A stretch of DNA of 42,709 bases from an uncultured bacterium (lineage in GTDB: Bacteria; Cyanobacteriota; Vampirovibrionia; Gastranaerophilales; Gastranaerophilaceae). Below are positions 24,159-32,028 of this stretch, one piece after another. Made by a program: the position numbers and the translations under genes. Each line of letters opens with the position of its first letter. Position 1 is the first letter of the stretch. The stretch lies in NCBI GenBank assembly GCA_902766395.1, contig CACXDL010000004.1, positions 1-42,709 of the forward strand. Reading direction: 5' to 3'. Below the pieces are notes generated by a model. It made no database searches, was not told the DNA's origin, and saw nothing but the letters and a program-made list of their open reading frames with translations.

Positions 24159-25746
24159 TAGTTTTTACCCACATTTTTTCGATATAGTCTATTTTCTGAT
24201 CAATTAAATCCTGAGAGAATTCTTCTTCGTTTGCACTTTTGTTGTATTTAATTAGTGAAAGATATTCATATATGCTCCGTTGCAGTATATGTTTAAAAAA
24301 TTCATCCATTAGTTTTTCATTCAATGCAAGTCCGTATATTTCTCCGGCTTCATCTTCCTTGCCGATTACATATTTTATGTATGCACATATAACTAATTTG
24401 TATTGCCAGGATATTTTTTCTTCTTCATAAAATATTTTATTCAGATTCTTTTCTACAAGTTTATCAAGATTCTGTTCGGTTTTAATACTTTTAATAAGTT
24501 CCTCGAATTCGTCACTATAATGAGCATCTAAAAACCAATGTGATGAAATTTTCATATTACCAAGGTTTTCAAAGATGCTTTCAGTAATTTTTGCCGGCGA
24601 AATCTGTTCTTTAACTATTTGTTCTATTGGTTTTTCTTCATAATCAATATCAACTAACAAATTTTTCCAGCAAACATACTCATACGGCAGTTCCCAATTT
24701 TGACCGAATTTTCTGATAGTATTAAGTTCGCTGTTGTGTAATATTGTTAAAAATGCAGAAGGCGGAATACTTGCAACTTTTTCGTCTTTTAAAAATCTTT
24801 CGAGAATTTTGTTACATTCAAATTGAGAAATCTCATAAAATCCAAAACAGTCTTTAATTCCTGCATCTATGTTTATAACTATTGAAATAAAACGAATTTT
24901 TTCATCCTGTGTTAGTCTTGTGCAAATTAAAGCCATATCGCCAAGTCCGTCAGGATAGGTAATATAAAATTTGTCAGGTTTACTGTTTGACAGAATTTTT
25001 TTGTAGAATTCTTTTGTATTATCTTCTCTTATACCTGCCATTTTCAGAATAGCAAGATTTTTTCTTATAAGTTGATTAAGTTCTCCTGTGGTATATTTTT
25101 GCATATGCTCAAGAGTGTGCAGTGCAAGTTCTGATTTTGTTTGGCCAAGAAGTTTTAGGGCTTCTTTCCCAATAGCTGAATTTGGTTTTGATTCAAATAC
25201 AGGGATTAAGATGTTAGCCAATTCGTCATCTCCAAAATCCTGAGCAAGAGATTCTATTAAAGTTATCTGATCTTCTGTTTTTATAGATGCAATAAAATCC
25301 ATAAAATCTATTTGTGTTTCAGGGTTTATAATTGCAGTATTTAAAAGTTGCTTTGTTCCTGCGTCTAACAGCTCTTCCGCATCATCAAGGTATTCTTCAC
25401 ACGATTCGTAAGACCAATCTGCATCAAGTTCTCTCAATAAATTCAAAATGGTTATTTTGGCTTCTCCTTGAATCGATTTATTTTGCAGCGCTTCCCATAA
25501 ACCTTTTATAAGATCATCTTTTTGAGTGAAATGTTCCAGCAGAAAACAAATTATTGGAATTTTTTCTATTTTTGCATTTGCAAGTTCTTTAAATAATAAT
25601 TTTGTAATTAAGGTTTTATCCTCTTGAGCATCCAAAGTTTCAATATCATTAAGACAGTTTTGAATATCATTAACAGAATTAATCTGTTCAAGTAGTTTTA
25701 CTATTGCGGATTTTAATTCAAAAGGATTTAACTGTTTAAATTTCAT
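24151..25746 (-). CDS. HEAT-repeat-like protein of unknown function
   Basis: 531 residues, acidic and almost entirely helical, with repeated about 35-residue helical hairpins (for example AKITILNLLRELDADWSYES, NSAIGKEALKLLGQTKSEL, TTGELNQLIRKNLAILKMAG) reminiscent of HEAT or ARM solenoids. No catalytic motif, signal peptide or membrane segment. It sits between the ClpX-type zinc-finger gene (6 bases) and ruvX (8-base overlap). A solenoid scaffold next to two orphan Clp recognition proteins is suggestive, but I cannot assign a role. Confidence 0.7.
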   Translation of the reverse strand: MKFKQLNPFELKSAIVKLLEQINSVNDIQNCLNDIETLDAQEDKTLITKLLFKELANAKIEKIPIICFLLEHFTQKDDLIKGLWEALQNKSIQGEAKITILNLLRELDADWSYESCEEYLDDAEELLDAGTKQLLNTAIINPETQIDFMDFIASIKTEDQITLIESLAQDFGDDELANILIPVFESKPNSAIGKEALKLLGQTKSELALHTLEHMQKYTTGELNQLIRKNLAILKMAGIREDNTKEFYKKILSNSKPDKFYITYPDGLGDMALICTRLTQDEKIRFISIVINIDAGIKDCFGFYEISQFECNKILERFLKDEKVASIPPSAFLTILHNSELNTIRKFGQNWELPYEYVCWKNLLVDIDYEEKPIEQIVKEQISPAKITESIFENLGNMKISSHWFLDAHYSDEFEELIKSIKTEQNLDKLVEKNLNKIFYEEEKISWQYKLVICAYIKYVIGKEDEAGEIYGLALNEKLMDEFFKHILQRSIYEYLSLIKYNKSANEEEFSQDLIDQKIDYIEKMWVKTNV

Positions 25747-25752
25747 GTTTTA

Positions 25753-26025
25753 TTATCTTGCCTTTCCCCAGAATGCATCCAAAATTTGCTGGGCTTCTGC
25801 AGAGGGCATTCTATCATTAAGTATAAGGTATTGAACGGCAATCATTGCACATTCTGAGCAAATATTTACACCGGGTCCTTTCACCATTTTAATAACTTGT
25901 GTATTTGGTCTGCCGCAAAAGCTGCAATATGTTAATCCGTCTTGATTGCTTTTTTGTTCTGTATTCTTTTGTTCTTCTTCTTTTTTCTTTTTAGAGCCAA
26001 GACGCACAACTTTATCTTTTGACAT
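25753..26025 (-). CDS. Stand-alone ClpX-type C4 zinc-binding protein
   Basis: 90 residues: a basic/acidic low-complexity head (1-30) followed by a ClpX zinc-binding domain with C34-x2-C37 (CSFCGRPN), the hallmark VKGPGVNICSECA with C56-x2-C59, and a helical tail ending WGKAR. In ClpX this domain dimerises and docks adaptors (SspB, UmuD) and some substrates; here the AAA+ ATPase is missing altogether and the frame ends cleanly. It is first in an operon that also encodes the Clp-N-only protein. AGGAG precedes the ATG. Confidence 0.85.
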   Translation of the reverse strand: MSKDKVVRLGSKKKKEEEQKNTEQKSNQDGLTYCSFCGRPNTQVIKMVKGPGVNICSECAMIAVQYLILNDRMPSAEAQQILDAFWGKAR

Positions 26026-26075
26026 ATAACTTCTCCTATAAATTATGTATTTATTGTAACTTAAACTTATTAAAT

Positions 26076-26104
26076 TTGCTATATTTTTATTATTAAATTA
26101 TAAT
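26076..26104 (+). promoter_or_regulatory. Sigma-70 promoter of the TPR-lgt unit
   Basis: TTGCTA (26076-26081), 17-base spacer, TATAAT (26099-26104). Confidence 0.65.
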
Positions 26105-26142
26105 AACTTTAAATTATTTGTTATTCGAGGGAGAGATTGATA

Positions 26143-26721
26143 ATGAAAAAAACTTTATTGATTGCTTGTGTGCTCCTTGTAGCAGTTGTTTCGACCGCTT
26201 GTATTAATAGTTTTGCTGTTCAGGATTTGAATAATAAAGCTCTTTCTTATATGGAAAAGGGCGATTATGCATCTGCTATTGAACGTCTAAAATCAAGTCT
26301 TGATCTAGATTCATCTGTTTTTGAAACTCATTATAATCTTGCTGTTGCATATACAAAAGCCGAAGATTATATAAATGCAATTGAAGAATATAAAAATGCC
26401 TTAAAAATTAAACCGGATAACGCTGATATTTTCTATTCTTTGGCTACTGCAGAAAATAATTTATCTGTAGATATGGAACAGGGCAGAGTCAGAATGAATG
26501 TCGATGGAAAGTTGTATACTCCAAAGTCAGACGATATAAATTTTGATGAAAAATATGAGATGTCTGAAAAAGAAAGAGCATTGGTTAATGAATTAAAAGA
26601 TTCTGCTATTAAAAATTATGAAAAATATCTTGAATTGCAGCCGGATGCAAAAGATAAAGAAGAAGTTTTGAACCAGATAGAAATATTACAGGGTAAGACT
26701 GAAAAGCAAAATAAGGAGTAG
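26143..26721 (+). CDS. Exported TPR protein
   Basis: 192 residues from the ATG at 26143, which is preceded by GAGGGAGA; an in-frame TTG two codons earlier is less likely. It starts with a hydrophobic signal sequence (KKTLLIACVLLVAVVSTAC) with a Cys that could be a weak lipobox (STAC) or be internal to a Sec signal ending near SFA. Tetratricopeptide repeats span about 30-95 (ALSYMEKGDYASAIERLKSS, YNLAVAYTKAEDYINAIEEY), with a last repeat at about 145-170. Eight bases separate it from lgt, the enzyme that would lipidate it if the lipobox is real. Confidence 0.8.
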   Translation: MKKTLLIACVLLVAVVSTACINSFAVQDLNNKALSYMEKGDYASAIERLKSSLDLDSSVFETHYNLAVAYTKAEDYINAIEEYKNALKIKPDNADIFYSLATAENNLSVDMEQGRVRMNVDGKLYTPKSDDINFDEKYEMSEKERALVNELKDSAIKNYEKYLELQPDAKDKEEVLNQIEILQGKTEKQNKE

Positions 26722-26729
26722 TTCTTATA

Positions 26730-27539
26730 ATGATTATTCCTGCTCCCAATGATGTTGCATTTAATATTTTAGCAATGCCTGTTTATTGGTATGGGATAAT
26801 TTTAGCATTTGCAATTTTTGTCGGTATAATTTGTGCAAACGCTTTATTTAATAAAATAAATCCTGAGTATAAGCAGGATTTGATTGTTGAATGTGGTTCT
26901 TTGATAATTATTTTGGGTATTTTATGTGCAAGAATATATTTCTGTTGTCTTAATTTCCATTATTATTTTAGCCATCCCGCCGAGATTTTATATATAAGAG
27001 AAGGCGGATTATCTATTCATGGTGCAATTATTGGTGGAATTTTGAGTGTAATTATTATACACAAAAAATATAAGATTCCATTTTTCAGTATAATGGATCC
27101 TGTTGCTTGTGCTGCGATACTTGGGCAAGCAATTGGCCGTTGGGGAAATTATTTTAATTCGGAAGCATACGGATATCCTACGGCTTCACAAAATTGGGGC
27201 TTATTTATTCCCCCGGCAAAAAGGTTGCCGGAGTACGTTGGTATGCAATATTTTCATCCGACTTTTTTGTACGAAAGTATTTTAGATTTCTCCGCATTTT
27301 TAATTTTGCTGTTTTTGTTAAATAAATTTGGCAAAAAGATGATCGGGTTGGTATTTTTTTCTTATATTACAATTTATGCTCTAATTCGCTTTTTTGTTGA
27401 GAGAATCCGTATAGACAGTACTTTAAATATTGGGAATTTACCGTTCCCGGAGTTAATTTCTATAGTGTTGTTTGTTGTCGGGATCATAGGCGTTGTTTTA
27501 TCTGCTTTATTTTCTGTAAAAAAGTCCGATAGGCTATAA
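26730..27539 (+). CDS. lgt: Prolipoprotein diacylglyceryl transferase
   Basis: Transfers diacylglycerol from phosphatidylglycerol to the lipobox cysteine. 269 residues, about seven transmembrane helices. Signature blocks are present: VYWYGIILAFA, REGGLSIHGAIIGGI (essential His/Gly region), GQAIGRWGNYFNSEAYG (the Lgt signature with the essential Arg) and ALIRFFVERIR near the C-terminus. The ribosome site AAGGAG overlaps the end of the TPR gene. Confidence 0.97.
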   Translation: MIIPAPNDVAFNILAMPVYWYGIILAFAIFVGIICANALFNKINPEYKQDLIVECGSLIIILGILCARIYFCCLNFHYYFSHPAEILYIREGGLSIHGAIIGGILSVIIIHKKYKIPFFSIMDPVACAAILGQAIGRWGNYFNSEAYGYPTASQNWGLFIPPAKRLPEYVGMQYFHPTFLYESILDFSAFLILLFLLNKFGKKMIGLVFFSYITIYALIRFFVERIRIDSTLNIGNLPFPELISIVLFVVGIIGVVLSALFSVKKSDRL

Positions 27540-27542
27540 GAC

Positions 27543-27571
27543 TTGAAAAAACCAGCTATTTGATATAGAAT
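27543..27571 (+). promoter_or_regulatory. Promoter of clpP
   Basis: TTGAAA (27543-27548), 17 bases, TAGAAT (27566-27571). Confidence 0.5.
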
Positions 27572-27594
27572 TCATAAAGAAGGAGAGTATAAAA

Positions 27595-28209
27595 ATGGAT
27601 CAAGAAACATATATGAAGATAATGGGTTATGTCCCTACAGTAATTGAGGCTTCCTCAAGAGGCGAAAGATCTTTTGATATTTTTTCAAGATTATTAAGAG
27701 AAAGAATAATCTTTTTAGGAACAGAAATTGATGATGAAGTTGCAAATTCTGTTGTAGCCCAATTGTTATTGTTAGATAGTGAAAATTCTGAAAAAGATAT
27801 TATGTTGTATATTAACAGCCCCGGCGGTGTAATTACTGCCGGTATGGCTATATATGACACAATGAATCTTATAAAATCTGATGTATGCACAATATGTCTT
27901 GGTGAAGCAGCATCAATGGGGGCATTTTTGCTTTGCTCCGGAGCGAAAGGAAAGAGAATGTCTTTACCTCGTTCAAGAATAATGATTCACCAACCGTTAG
28001 GTGGTGCAAAGGGTCAGGCTACAGATATAGAACTTGAAGCAAAAGAAATTCGCAGAATGAAAGATATGCTAATTAATATTATTGCGAAAAACTCAGGTCA
28101 GGATCCTGAAAAGGTAAGAAAAGATTGTGAAAGAGACCATTATTTATCTGCTTATGAAGCAAAAGAATACGGTTTAATTGATAAAGTCGTAGAAAAAGTT
28201 CCTTCATAG
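27595..28209 (+). CDS. clpP: ATP-dependent Clp protease proteolytic subunit
   Basis: The barrel-forming serine peptidase partner of ClpX/ClpC. 204 residues with catalytic triad S107 ([11 protein letters not shown]), H132 (MIHQPLGG) and D181 ([18 protein letters not shown]), so it is an active subunit, not a ClpR. AAGGAGAG precedes the ATG, and a strong terminator follows. It has its own promoter. No clpX is next to it, whereas 1.6 kb away, on the other strand, an isolated ClpX-type zinc finger and a Clp-N array are encoded. Confidence 0.97.
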   Translation: MDQETYMKIMGYVPTVIEASSRGERSFDIFSRLLRERIIFLGTEIDDEVANSVVAQLLLLDSENSEKDIMLYINSPGGVITAGMAIYDTMNLIKSDVCTICLGEAASMGAFLLCSGAKGKRMSLPRSRIMIHQPLGGAKGQATDIELEAKEIRRMKDMLINIIAKNSGQDPEKVRKDCERDHYLSAYEAKEYGLIDKVVEKVPS

Positions 28210-28240
28210 GTCAGCTTAACAAAACTTAATAAACATCTGA

Positions 28241-28272
28241 AAACATGCAATTACTTGAAATTGCATGTTTTT
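28241..28272 (+). terminator. Intrinsic terminator of clpP
   Basis: AAACATGCAATT (28241-28252), ACTTGA loop, AATTGCATGTTT (28259-28270), T run. Confidence 0.9.
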
Positions 28273-28283
28273 ATATAGATGTA

Positions 28284-28326
28284 GGTTAGAAAATTAAGGT
28301 TAGTTAAAAAGGTTAAAGGTAGGTTA
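28284..28326 (+). repeat. Four GGTTA repeats in the leader of the coiled-coil gene
   Basis: GGTTA occurs at 28284, 28298, 28311 and 28322, with spacings of 14, 13 and 11 bases, all between the clpP terminator and the ATG at 28332. The last copy acts as part of a purine-rich ribosome site. GGTTAGTTA at 28298-28306 is complementary to TAACTAACC at 28890-28898 after the gene. Confidence 0.6.
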
Positions 28327-28331
28327 GGACT

Positions 28332-28859
28332 ATGGGTATTCTTATGTTTACCGCAAGAGTTCATGACTTGATTCATCAGAAACATGAAGTTGAATACAAG
28401 TTAACGAAACTCACAAGGCGGATGAGGGATTTACAAAAATATTCCACCATGGTAAGCAAGGGGTCTATTACGGTAGCGGATTTATTAAGATCTCCTGGTT
28501 CAATGATGGGAAGAACAATGGGTTACTTGGCATTTGCTCACAATAGTGCAATGCAGTATATGCAGCAAAATGCTCCTATTTATCAACAATTCTATATGCA
28601 GCAAATGGGCGGAGCACAAAATCCTCAACAACAACAGATGATGAATAATTATATTATGAGGACTTTGTATACTCAAGGCAGAGAACAGGCTGCTCAAATT
28701 GAAGAAAAGAACTTAAATGAAATTGAAGAAGAATTAAAAGCCGAAAAAGAAAAGCTTCAAGTAGAACAACAAGAAATCGCAGATGAATTGAAAGCTGCTA
28801 AAGAAGCTAGAGATGCTGATATTAAAGACTGGGCTCCAAAATATCATGCGCAGGCTTAA
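28332..28859 (+). CDS. Unknown Gln/Met-rich coiled-coil protein
   Basis: 175 residues. Residues 1-50 are basic and helical (TARVHDLIHQKHEVEYKLTKL), 50-105 are rich in Met, Gln and Tyr (YMQQNAPIYQQFYMQQMGG), and 115-165 are a charged coiled coil (EEELKAEKEKLQVEQQEIADE). No signal peptide or membrane span. I do not recognise the family; the architecture resembles small bacterial structural or secretion accessory proteins but nothing proves it. Its leader carries repeated GGTTA motifs. Confidence 0.75.
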   Translation: MGILMFTARVHDLIHQKHEVEYKLTKLTRRMRDLQKYSTMVSKGSITVADLLRSPGSMMGRTMGYLAFAHNSAMQYMQQNAPIYQQFYMQQMGGAQNPQQQQMMNNYIMRTLYTQGREQAAQIEEKNLNEIEEELKAEKEKLQVEQQEIADELKAAKEARDADIKDWAPKYHAQA

Positions 28860-28903
28860 TTAAAAGATAACTAATTAACTTTATCCTAATAACTAACCCT
28901 ATG

Positions 28904-28939
28904 AACAGGGCTTAAAGAAATATTTCTTTAAGCCCTGTT
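28904..28939. terminator. Perfect 18-base inverted repeat between convergent genes
   Basis: AACAGGGCTTAAAGAAAT (28904-28921) and its exact complement (28922-28939) with no spacer. A few bases at the tip must form the loop. There is little T run, but the place between the convergent coiled-coil and rubredoxin genes fits a bidirectional terminator. Confidence 0.75.
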
Positions 28940-28971
28940 ATTCGTATTTAAACTTTATATTTGTGTATTAG

Positions 28972-29109
28972 CTATGCTTGTTCGAATTGGTCTTTACCAA
29001 CACCACAAAGAGGACAAGTCCAATCATCCGGCAAATCAGCAAAAGCTACTCCATCATTTTCTGCCGGATCATATTCGTATCCGCATACGCTGCAAACCCA
29101 TTTTTCCAT
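28972..29109 (-). CDS. Rubredoxin
   Basis: A 45-residue iron electron carrier, [17 protein letters not shown] at its start and [13 protein letters not shown] near the end. The four iron-binding cysteines are C6, C9, C32 and C35 in two CxxCG knuckles, with the conserved aromatic and Pro residues (W30, P33). AAGGAT precedes the ATG at a suitable distance. It is a single-gene unit. In an anaerobe it would serve oxygen or peroxide detoxification (rubrerythrin, desulfoferrodoxin), none of which is in the window. Confidence 0.97.
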   Translation of the reverse strand: MEKWVCSVCGYEYDPAENDGVAFADLPDDWTCPLCGVGKDQFEQA

Positions 29110-29178
29110 AATAAACATCCTTTCGTTAAACTGACAGGGTTATTATATCAAGAGATATTTTTTATGTAAATAGTTTTA

Positions 29179-30504
29179 CTATGCAATATTTTTTTCTAAT
29201 TTTGCTTCAATATCTTTTTTAACCTGATAATCAGAATTGTCTCCGAATTTTCTGACTGCAAGCATTATTGCCGGAGCAATTATTCCTAACGCGCCAATGC
29301 ATGCTCCCATATTTTTTATTACAGAACTTCTTTTAAGTTTTCTAACTGATGATATGAATGTATCAAGATCTTCTCCTGAATTTTCGTATTGACCAAGGAG
29401 TTTTTCTAATTTTTGTGCAATTCCTCTTAAGTCAGATAAATCAATATATCCTCTTGTGTCAACGATAGTGTCTGATTTTTTAAATAATGAAGTTTTGAGC
29501 ATAGGTAAAATATCAGATTTTTTGGCCATTTTTACAACGACATTTTCTGTTTTTGGATTTACAGAATATTTGTAAATATCAACGTCAGATAAATCTGCTG
29601 CTTTAAAATCTTTTAAATGTTTTTTCAATGTTCCGTCTGAAAGTGCAGTTTTTAATTCCTCTGATTCAATTACTCTCGCATCAAGATCAATTGATTTATT
29701 ATATTTTTTCTCTGTATGTTTTTCAAGTGCATCGGAAATCATTTTTCCTGCACCGTACATAAATAGCCAGAAACTTCCTTCTTTTATTGCATACCCCATC
29801 AAATCCTGAGGATTTCTTGCATGTGTAAGTCTTTCACTTGTAATTGTTGCATCTACAAGCATTAAATTCTTTACAGGATCAAACATAAAATCTTTTAATC
29901 CGGTAAAAGATACTTTATCTTTATTTATATTCGGGTCTTTGTGTACATTGGCAAAAGATGATGAGAAAGGAACACTTTGTCCTATGAAAGAAAATTTGCT
30001 TTCTTGTTTTTTCTTTTCGTAATAATCTTTTTTGACCTGATTTTCTGTATATTTATGTCTGAATTTTGTCAAACCGAAATATGTTAATGCTGTCATTACG
30101 GTTGAGAGACCAAATTTTGCCAAAGTAAGATTTTTGAATAATTTTTGGTGTTGAATAGCATTTTGTATGCTGCTTTTAATTTTATCGGTAGGAGCAAATT
30201 CTATTGCTGCTTTTAAAATTTGCTTATCTTTTAAAATTCTTACATCCACTTTTGGATCTAATTTTGCGTGTTTAAAAATAGTTTTATCTATTGCATATTT
30301 ATATGCCGGAATTCCGCCTAACCATATAGCCTGAGTTCCGAACTCGTCAATAAATCTGTCTTTTCCTTCAAGTTTGTCACCTGCAATGTATGAAGCTGCC
30401 GTAAGTCCGCAACTGTTGGCGACATCTTTTATTCCTAACGGGATAAGTGAACTGTTATTTCCTAATACTGAATATATTTCGCTTGCACTAATTTTTGGTA
30501 TCAT
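29179..30504 (-). CDS. Large membrane-associated unknown protein with DKVSFTG motif
   Basis: 441 residues from the ATG at 30504, which has AAAGGAAAG just upstream; the frame is open to 30549. Hydrophobic segments at about 130-147 (LSTVMTALTYFGLTKF) and 395-420 (KNMGACIGALGIIAPAIMLAV). Near 195-202 it has DKVSFTG, and a little earlier KFSFIG; the same motif is in the unrelated-looking genes at 34642, 36240 and 5230. A Ser/Lys-rich central domain follows. No enzyme motif, no signal peptide. It looks related in plan (N-terminal segment, membrane anchors) to the 532-residue protein at 34642. Function unknown. Confidence 0.75.
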   Translation of the reverse strand: MIPKISASEIYSVLGNNSSLIPLGIKDVANSCGLTAASYIAGDKLEGKDRFIDEFGTQAIWLGGIPAYKYAIDKTIFKHAKLDPKVDVRILKDKQILKAAIEFAPTDKIKSSIQNAIQHQKLFKNLTLAKFGLSTVMTALTYFGLTKFRHKYTENQVKKDYYEKKKQESKFSFIGQSVPFSSSFANVHKDPNINKDKVSFTGLKDFMFDPVKNLMLVDATITSERLTHARNPQDLMGYAIKEGSFWLFMYGAGKMISDALEKHTEKKYNKSIDLDARVIESEELKTALSDGTLKKHLKDFKAADLSDVDIYKYSVNPKTENVVVKMAKKSDILPMLKTSLFKKSDTIVDTRGYIDLSDLRGIAQKLEKLLGQYENSGEDLDTFISSVRKLKRSSVIKNMGACIGALGIIAPAIMLAVRKFGDNSDYQVKKDIEAKLEKNIA

Positions 30505-30733
30505 TTTCTTTCCTTTTGTGAAATTATGCAATTTTATGCACAATCTCATCTCAACTACACTGTATTACAAGCCCCAAACTAAGTTCATTAATCTGACGAT
30601 TGGAGCATTCGCCTTTATAGTTGAGTTCCGTCGAGTTGTATTTTTTATCATTACTTCTACCTTCACCTTTATTTTAAAACTTGTAAATTTTCATAATTGC
30701 TGTTTTTACACTTTATTTTTAAATATTTGTAAC
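30505..30733. other. Non-coding stretch upstream of the SFTG protein
   Basis: About 230 bases between the start of the large SFTG-motif gene and the minus-strand terminator at 30734-30768. AT-rich apart from 30590-30640 (GGAGCATTCGCC, GTTCCGTCGAG). It must contain the promoter of the 29179-30504 gene and perhaps a long leader; I see no RNA family or gene. Confidence 0.4.
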
Positions 30734-30768
30734 AAAAAACGGGGTCTTTTTTATTAAGGCCCCGTTTT
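30734..30768 (-). terminator. Intrinsic terminator of the 16-residue peptide gene
   Basis: Minus strand AAAACGGGGCC pairs with GACCCCGTTTT (11 pairs, one G-U), then T run TTTTTTG. The only minus-strand transcript that can end here comes from 30809-30859. Confidence 0.8.
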
Positions 30769-30797
30769 AAAATTTATTTCTCATCACAACGTAATGT

Positions 30798-30817
30798 TTG
30801 TTTTAAATTTAAAACAA
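30798..30817. repeat. Perfect 20-base palindrome over the peptide stop codon
   Basis: TTGTTTTAAATTTAAAACAA is its own reverse complement and contains the TAA stop of the small peptide. Confidence 0.75.
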
Positions 30818-30859
30818 GCCTCCAAATCTGTGTCTGCTACGTCGTAATGTATTTTTCAT
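30809..30859 (-). CDS. Possible 16-residue basic peptide
   Basis: MKNTLRRSRHRFGGLF (minus strand), with a near-perfect ribosome site AGAGGTGA four bases before the ATG, a TTGATT/TATTCT promoter-like pair upstream (about 30905-30876), and a dedicated terminator downstream. Net charge is strongly positive. ACATTACG occurs in the gene (after the 4th codon) and again about 55 bases later downstream of the stop. Candidates: a leader peptide, a small membrane or ribosome-interacting peptide, or a translated part of a regulatory RNA. No homologue is known to me. Confidence 0.5.
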   Translation of the reverse strand: MKNTLRRSRHRFGGLF

Positions 30860-30904
30860 AATTCACCTCTTGTGCGTATAGAATATCATATTTAAAATAA
30901 AAAA

Positions 30905-31420
30905 TCAAGTGTGGAGAATACAATCAATTTTTATGTCATGTTCTTCGTGAATTAAATTTTCTGTTATTAATTCAGATGGCAGCAGAGTTACAGTTTTTGC
31001 ATTTTTATTATTTTTAAGCAATCTGTCATAATATCCTCCACCATAACCTATTCTGTAACCTCTTTTGTCTGCAATAAGTGCAGGAACAATTATGAGATCC
31101 ATATTATCAAGATTATCTTTTTCTGAGATTGGTTCAGGTATTTTCAAAGATGATATTATAAGTTTATCTCCTTCTTTATACGGGCAAATGTCTAAATTCT
31201 TCCCGTTGACTCTAGGGAGATAAAAATTCTTAGAGGAATCTTTTAGTAGCGGCAAAAGATTTATTTCATGTTTTAAAGGGTAATATATCAAGATATTTTT
31301 TGCATTTTTGTATAAATTATGCTTAATAAGTTTTTCTATTAAAGTTGAAGATATTTTCTCGATATCCAGATTTTTTCTTATTTCTTTTGCAACAGTTCTT
31401 AACTCATTTTTACTATTCAT
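30905..31420 (-). CDS. 5-formyltetrahydrofolate cyclo-ligase
   Basis: Converts 5-formyl-THF to 5,10-methenyl-THF using ATP, recycling folate side products. 171 residues; motifs are FYLPRVNGKNLD, DLIIVPALIADKRGYRIGYGGGYYDRLL (the MTHFS nucleotide/substrate signature) and the N-terminal KNELRTVAKEIRK. A one-carbon function that complements the gcv genes upstream in the window. A single gene, divergent from cobalamin adenosyltransferase. Confidence 0.95.
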   Translation of the reverse strand: MNSKNELRTVAKEIRKNLDIEKISSTLIEKLIKHNLYKNAKNILIYYPLKHEINLLPLLKDSSKNFYLPRVNGKNLDICPYKEGDKLIISSLKIPEPISEKDNLDNMDLIIVPALIADKRGYRIGYGGGYYDRLLKNNKNAKTVTLLPSELITENLIHEEHDIKIDCILHT

Positions 31421-31430
31421 TGTTTTAATA

Positions 31431-31436
31431 TATAAT
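31431..31436 (+). promoter_or_regulatory. -10 box of cobalamin adenosyltransferase gene
   Basis: TATAAT 14 bases before the ATG at 31450 leaves a 5' leader of only about 6-7 bases with at most GAGAAA as ribosome site. Confidence 0.4.
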
Positions 31437-31449
31437 AAACTCTGAGAAA

Positions 31450-32028
31450 ATGGTAGAAAATATAAACGAAAAATTAATCAATCCTAATTGGGATAAACAT
31501 GGTTACATACAGGTGTATACGGGAAACGGTAAAGGCAAAACAACTGCTTCTTTAGGACTTGCAATGCGTGCTCTCGGAAGAAATTGGAAAGTATTGATAA
31601 TAATGTTTACCAAGGGTGGAGATGACTATGGAGAGTTAAATTCCTTCAGGCAATTGTCAAAATCAATTTCTGACAATTTGACTATTGTTCAGGCCGGACT
31701 CGACAGGATTATTTATATGGATAATGAAACGGAAGAAGATGTGTCGGAAATCCGCAAAGGTTGGGAACTTGCAAAAAAGGCGATAAAAAATAATGAATAT
31801 AACCTTATAATTATGGACGAGGCAAATATCGCAATAGATATGAATATTTTGGATGAAGATGAGGTTATAGAGACCCTTTTAAATAAACCGGATGAAATGG
31901 AAATTGTATTAACCGGCAGAAATGCGCATCCCCGTATAGTTGAAATTGCGCATCTTGTATCAAAAATAGAACCTGTTAAACATTACTGGGATACAGGTAT
32001 TGCCGCAAGAAAAGGTATTGAATATTAA
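31450..32028 (+). CDS. cobO: Corrinoid (cob(I)alamin) adenosyltransferase, CobO/BtuR family
   Basis: Forms adenosylcobalamin from ATP and cob(I)alamin. 192 residues; P-loop GYIQVYTGNGKGKTTASLGL (about 19-38), the internal EIRKGWELAKKAI, LIIMDEANIAID (Walker B) and LTGRNAHPRIVEIAHLVSKI followed by the C-terminal GIAARKGIEY, all characteristic of CobA/BtuR. No other cobalamin synthesis gene nearby, so it likely acts in salvage. The stop overlaps the 3' end of the convergent XRE gene by 4 bases. Confidence 0.96.
   Translation: MVENINEKLINPNWDKHGYIQVYTGNGKGKTTASLGLAMRALGRNWKVLIIMFTKGGDDYGELNSFRQLSKSISDNLTIVQAGLDRIIYMDNETEEDVSEIRKGWELAKKAIKNNEYNLIIMDEANIAIDMNILDEDEVIETLLNKPDEMEIVLTGRNAHPRIVEIAHLVSKIEPVKHYWDTGIAARKGIEY

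Noticed and set aside
28978..29169. 63-codon plus-strand frame
   Set aside because: It is the antisense shadow of the rubredoxin gene.
30374..30757. 127-codon plus-strand frame
   Set aside because: It overlaps the start of the SFTG protein gene, has no ribosome site and is made of Phe/Ile/Leu-rich AT-rich translation.
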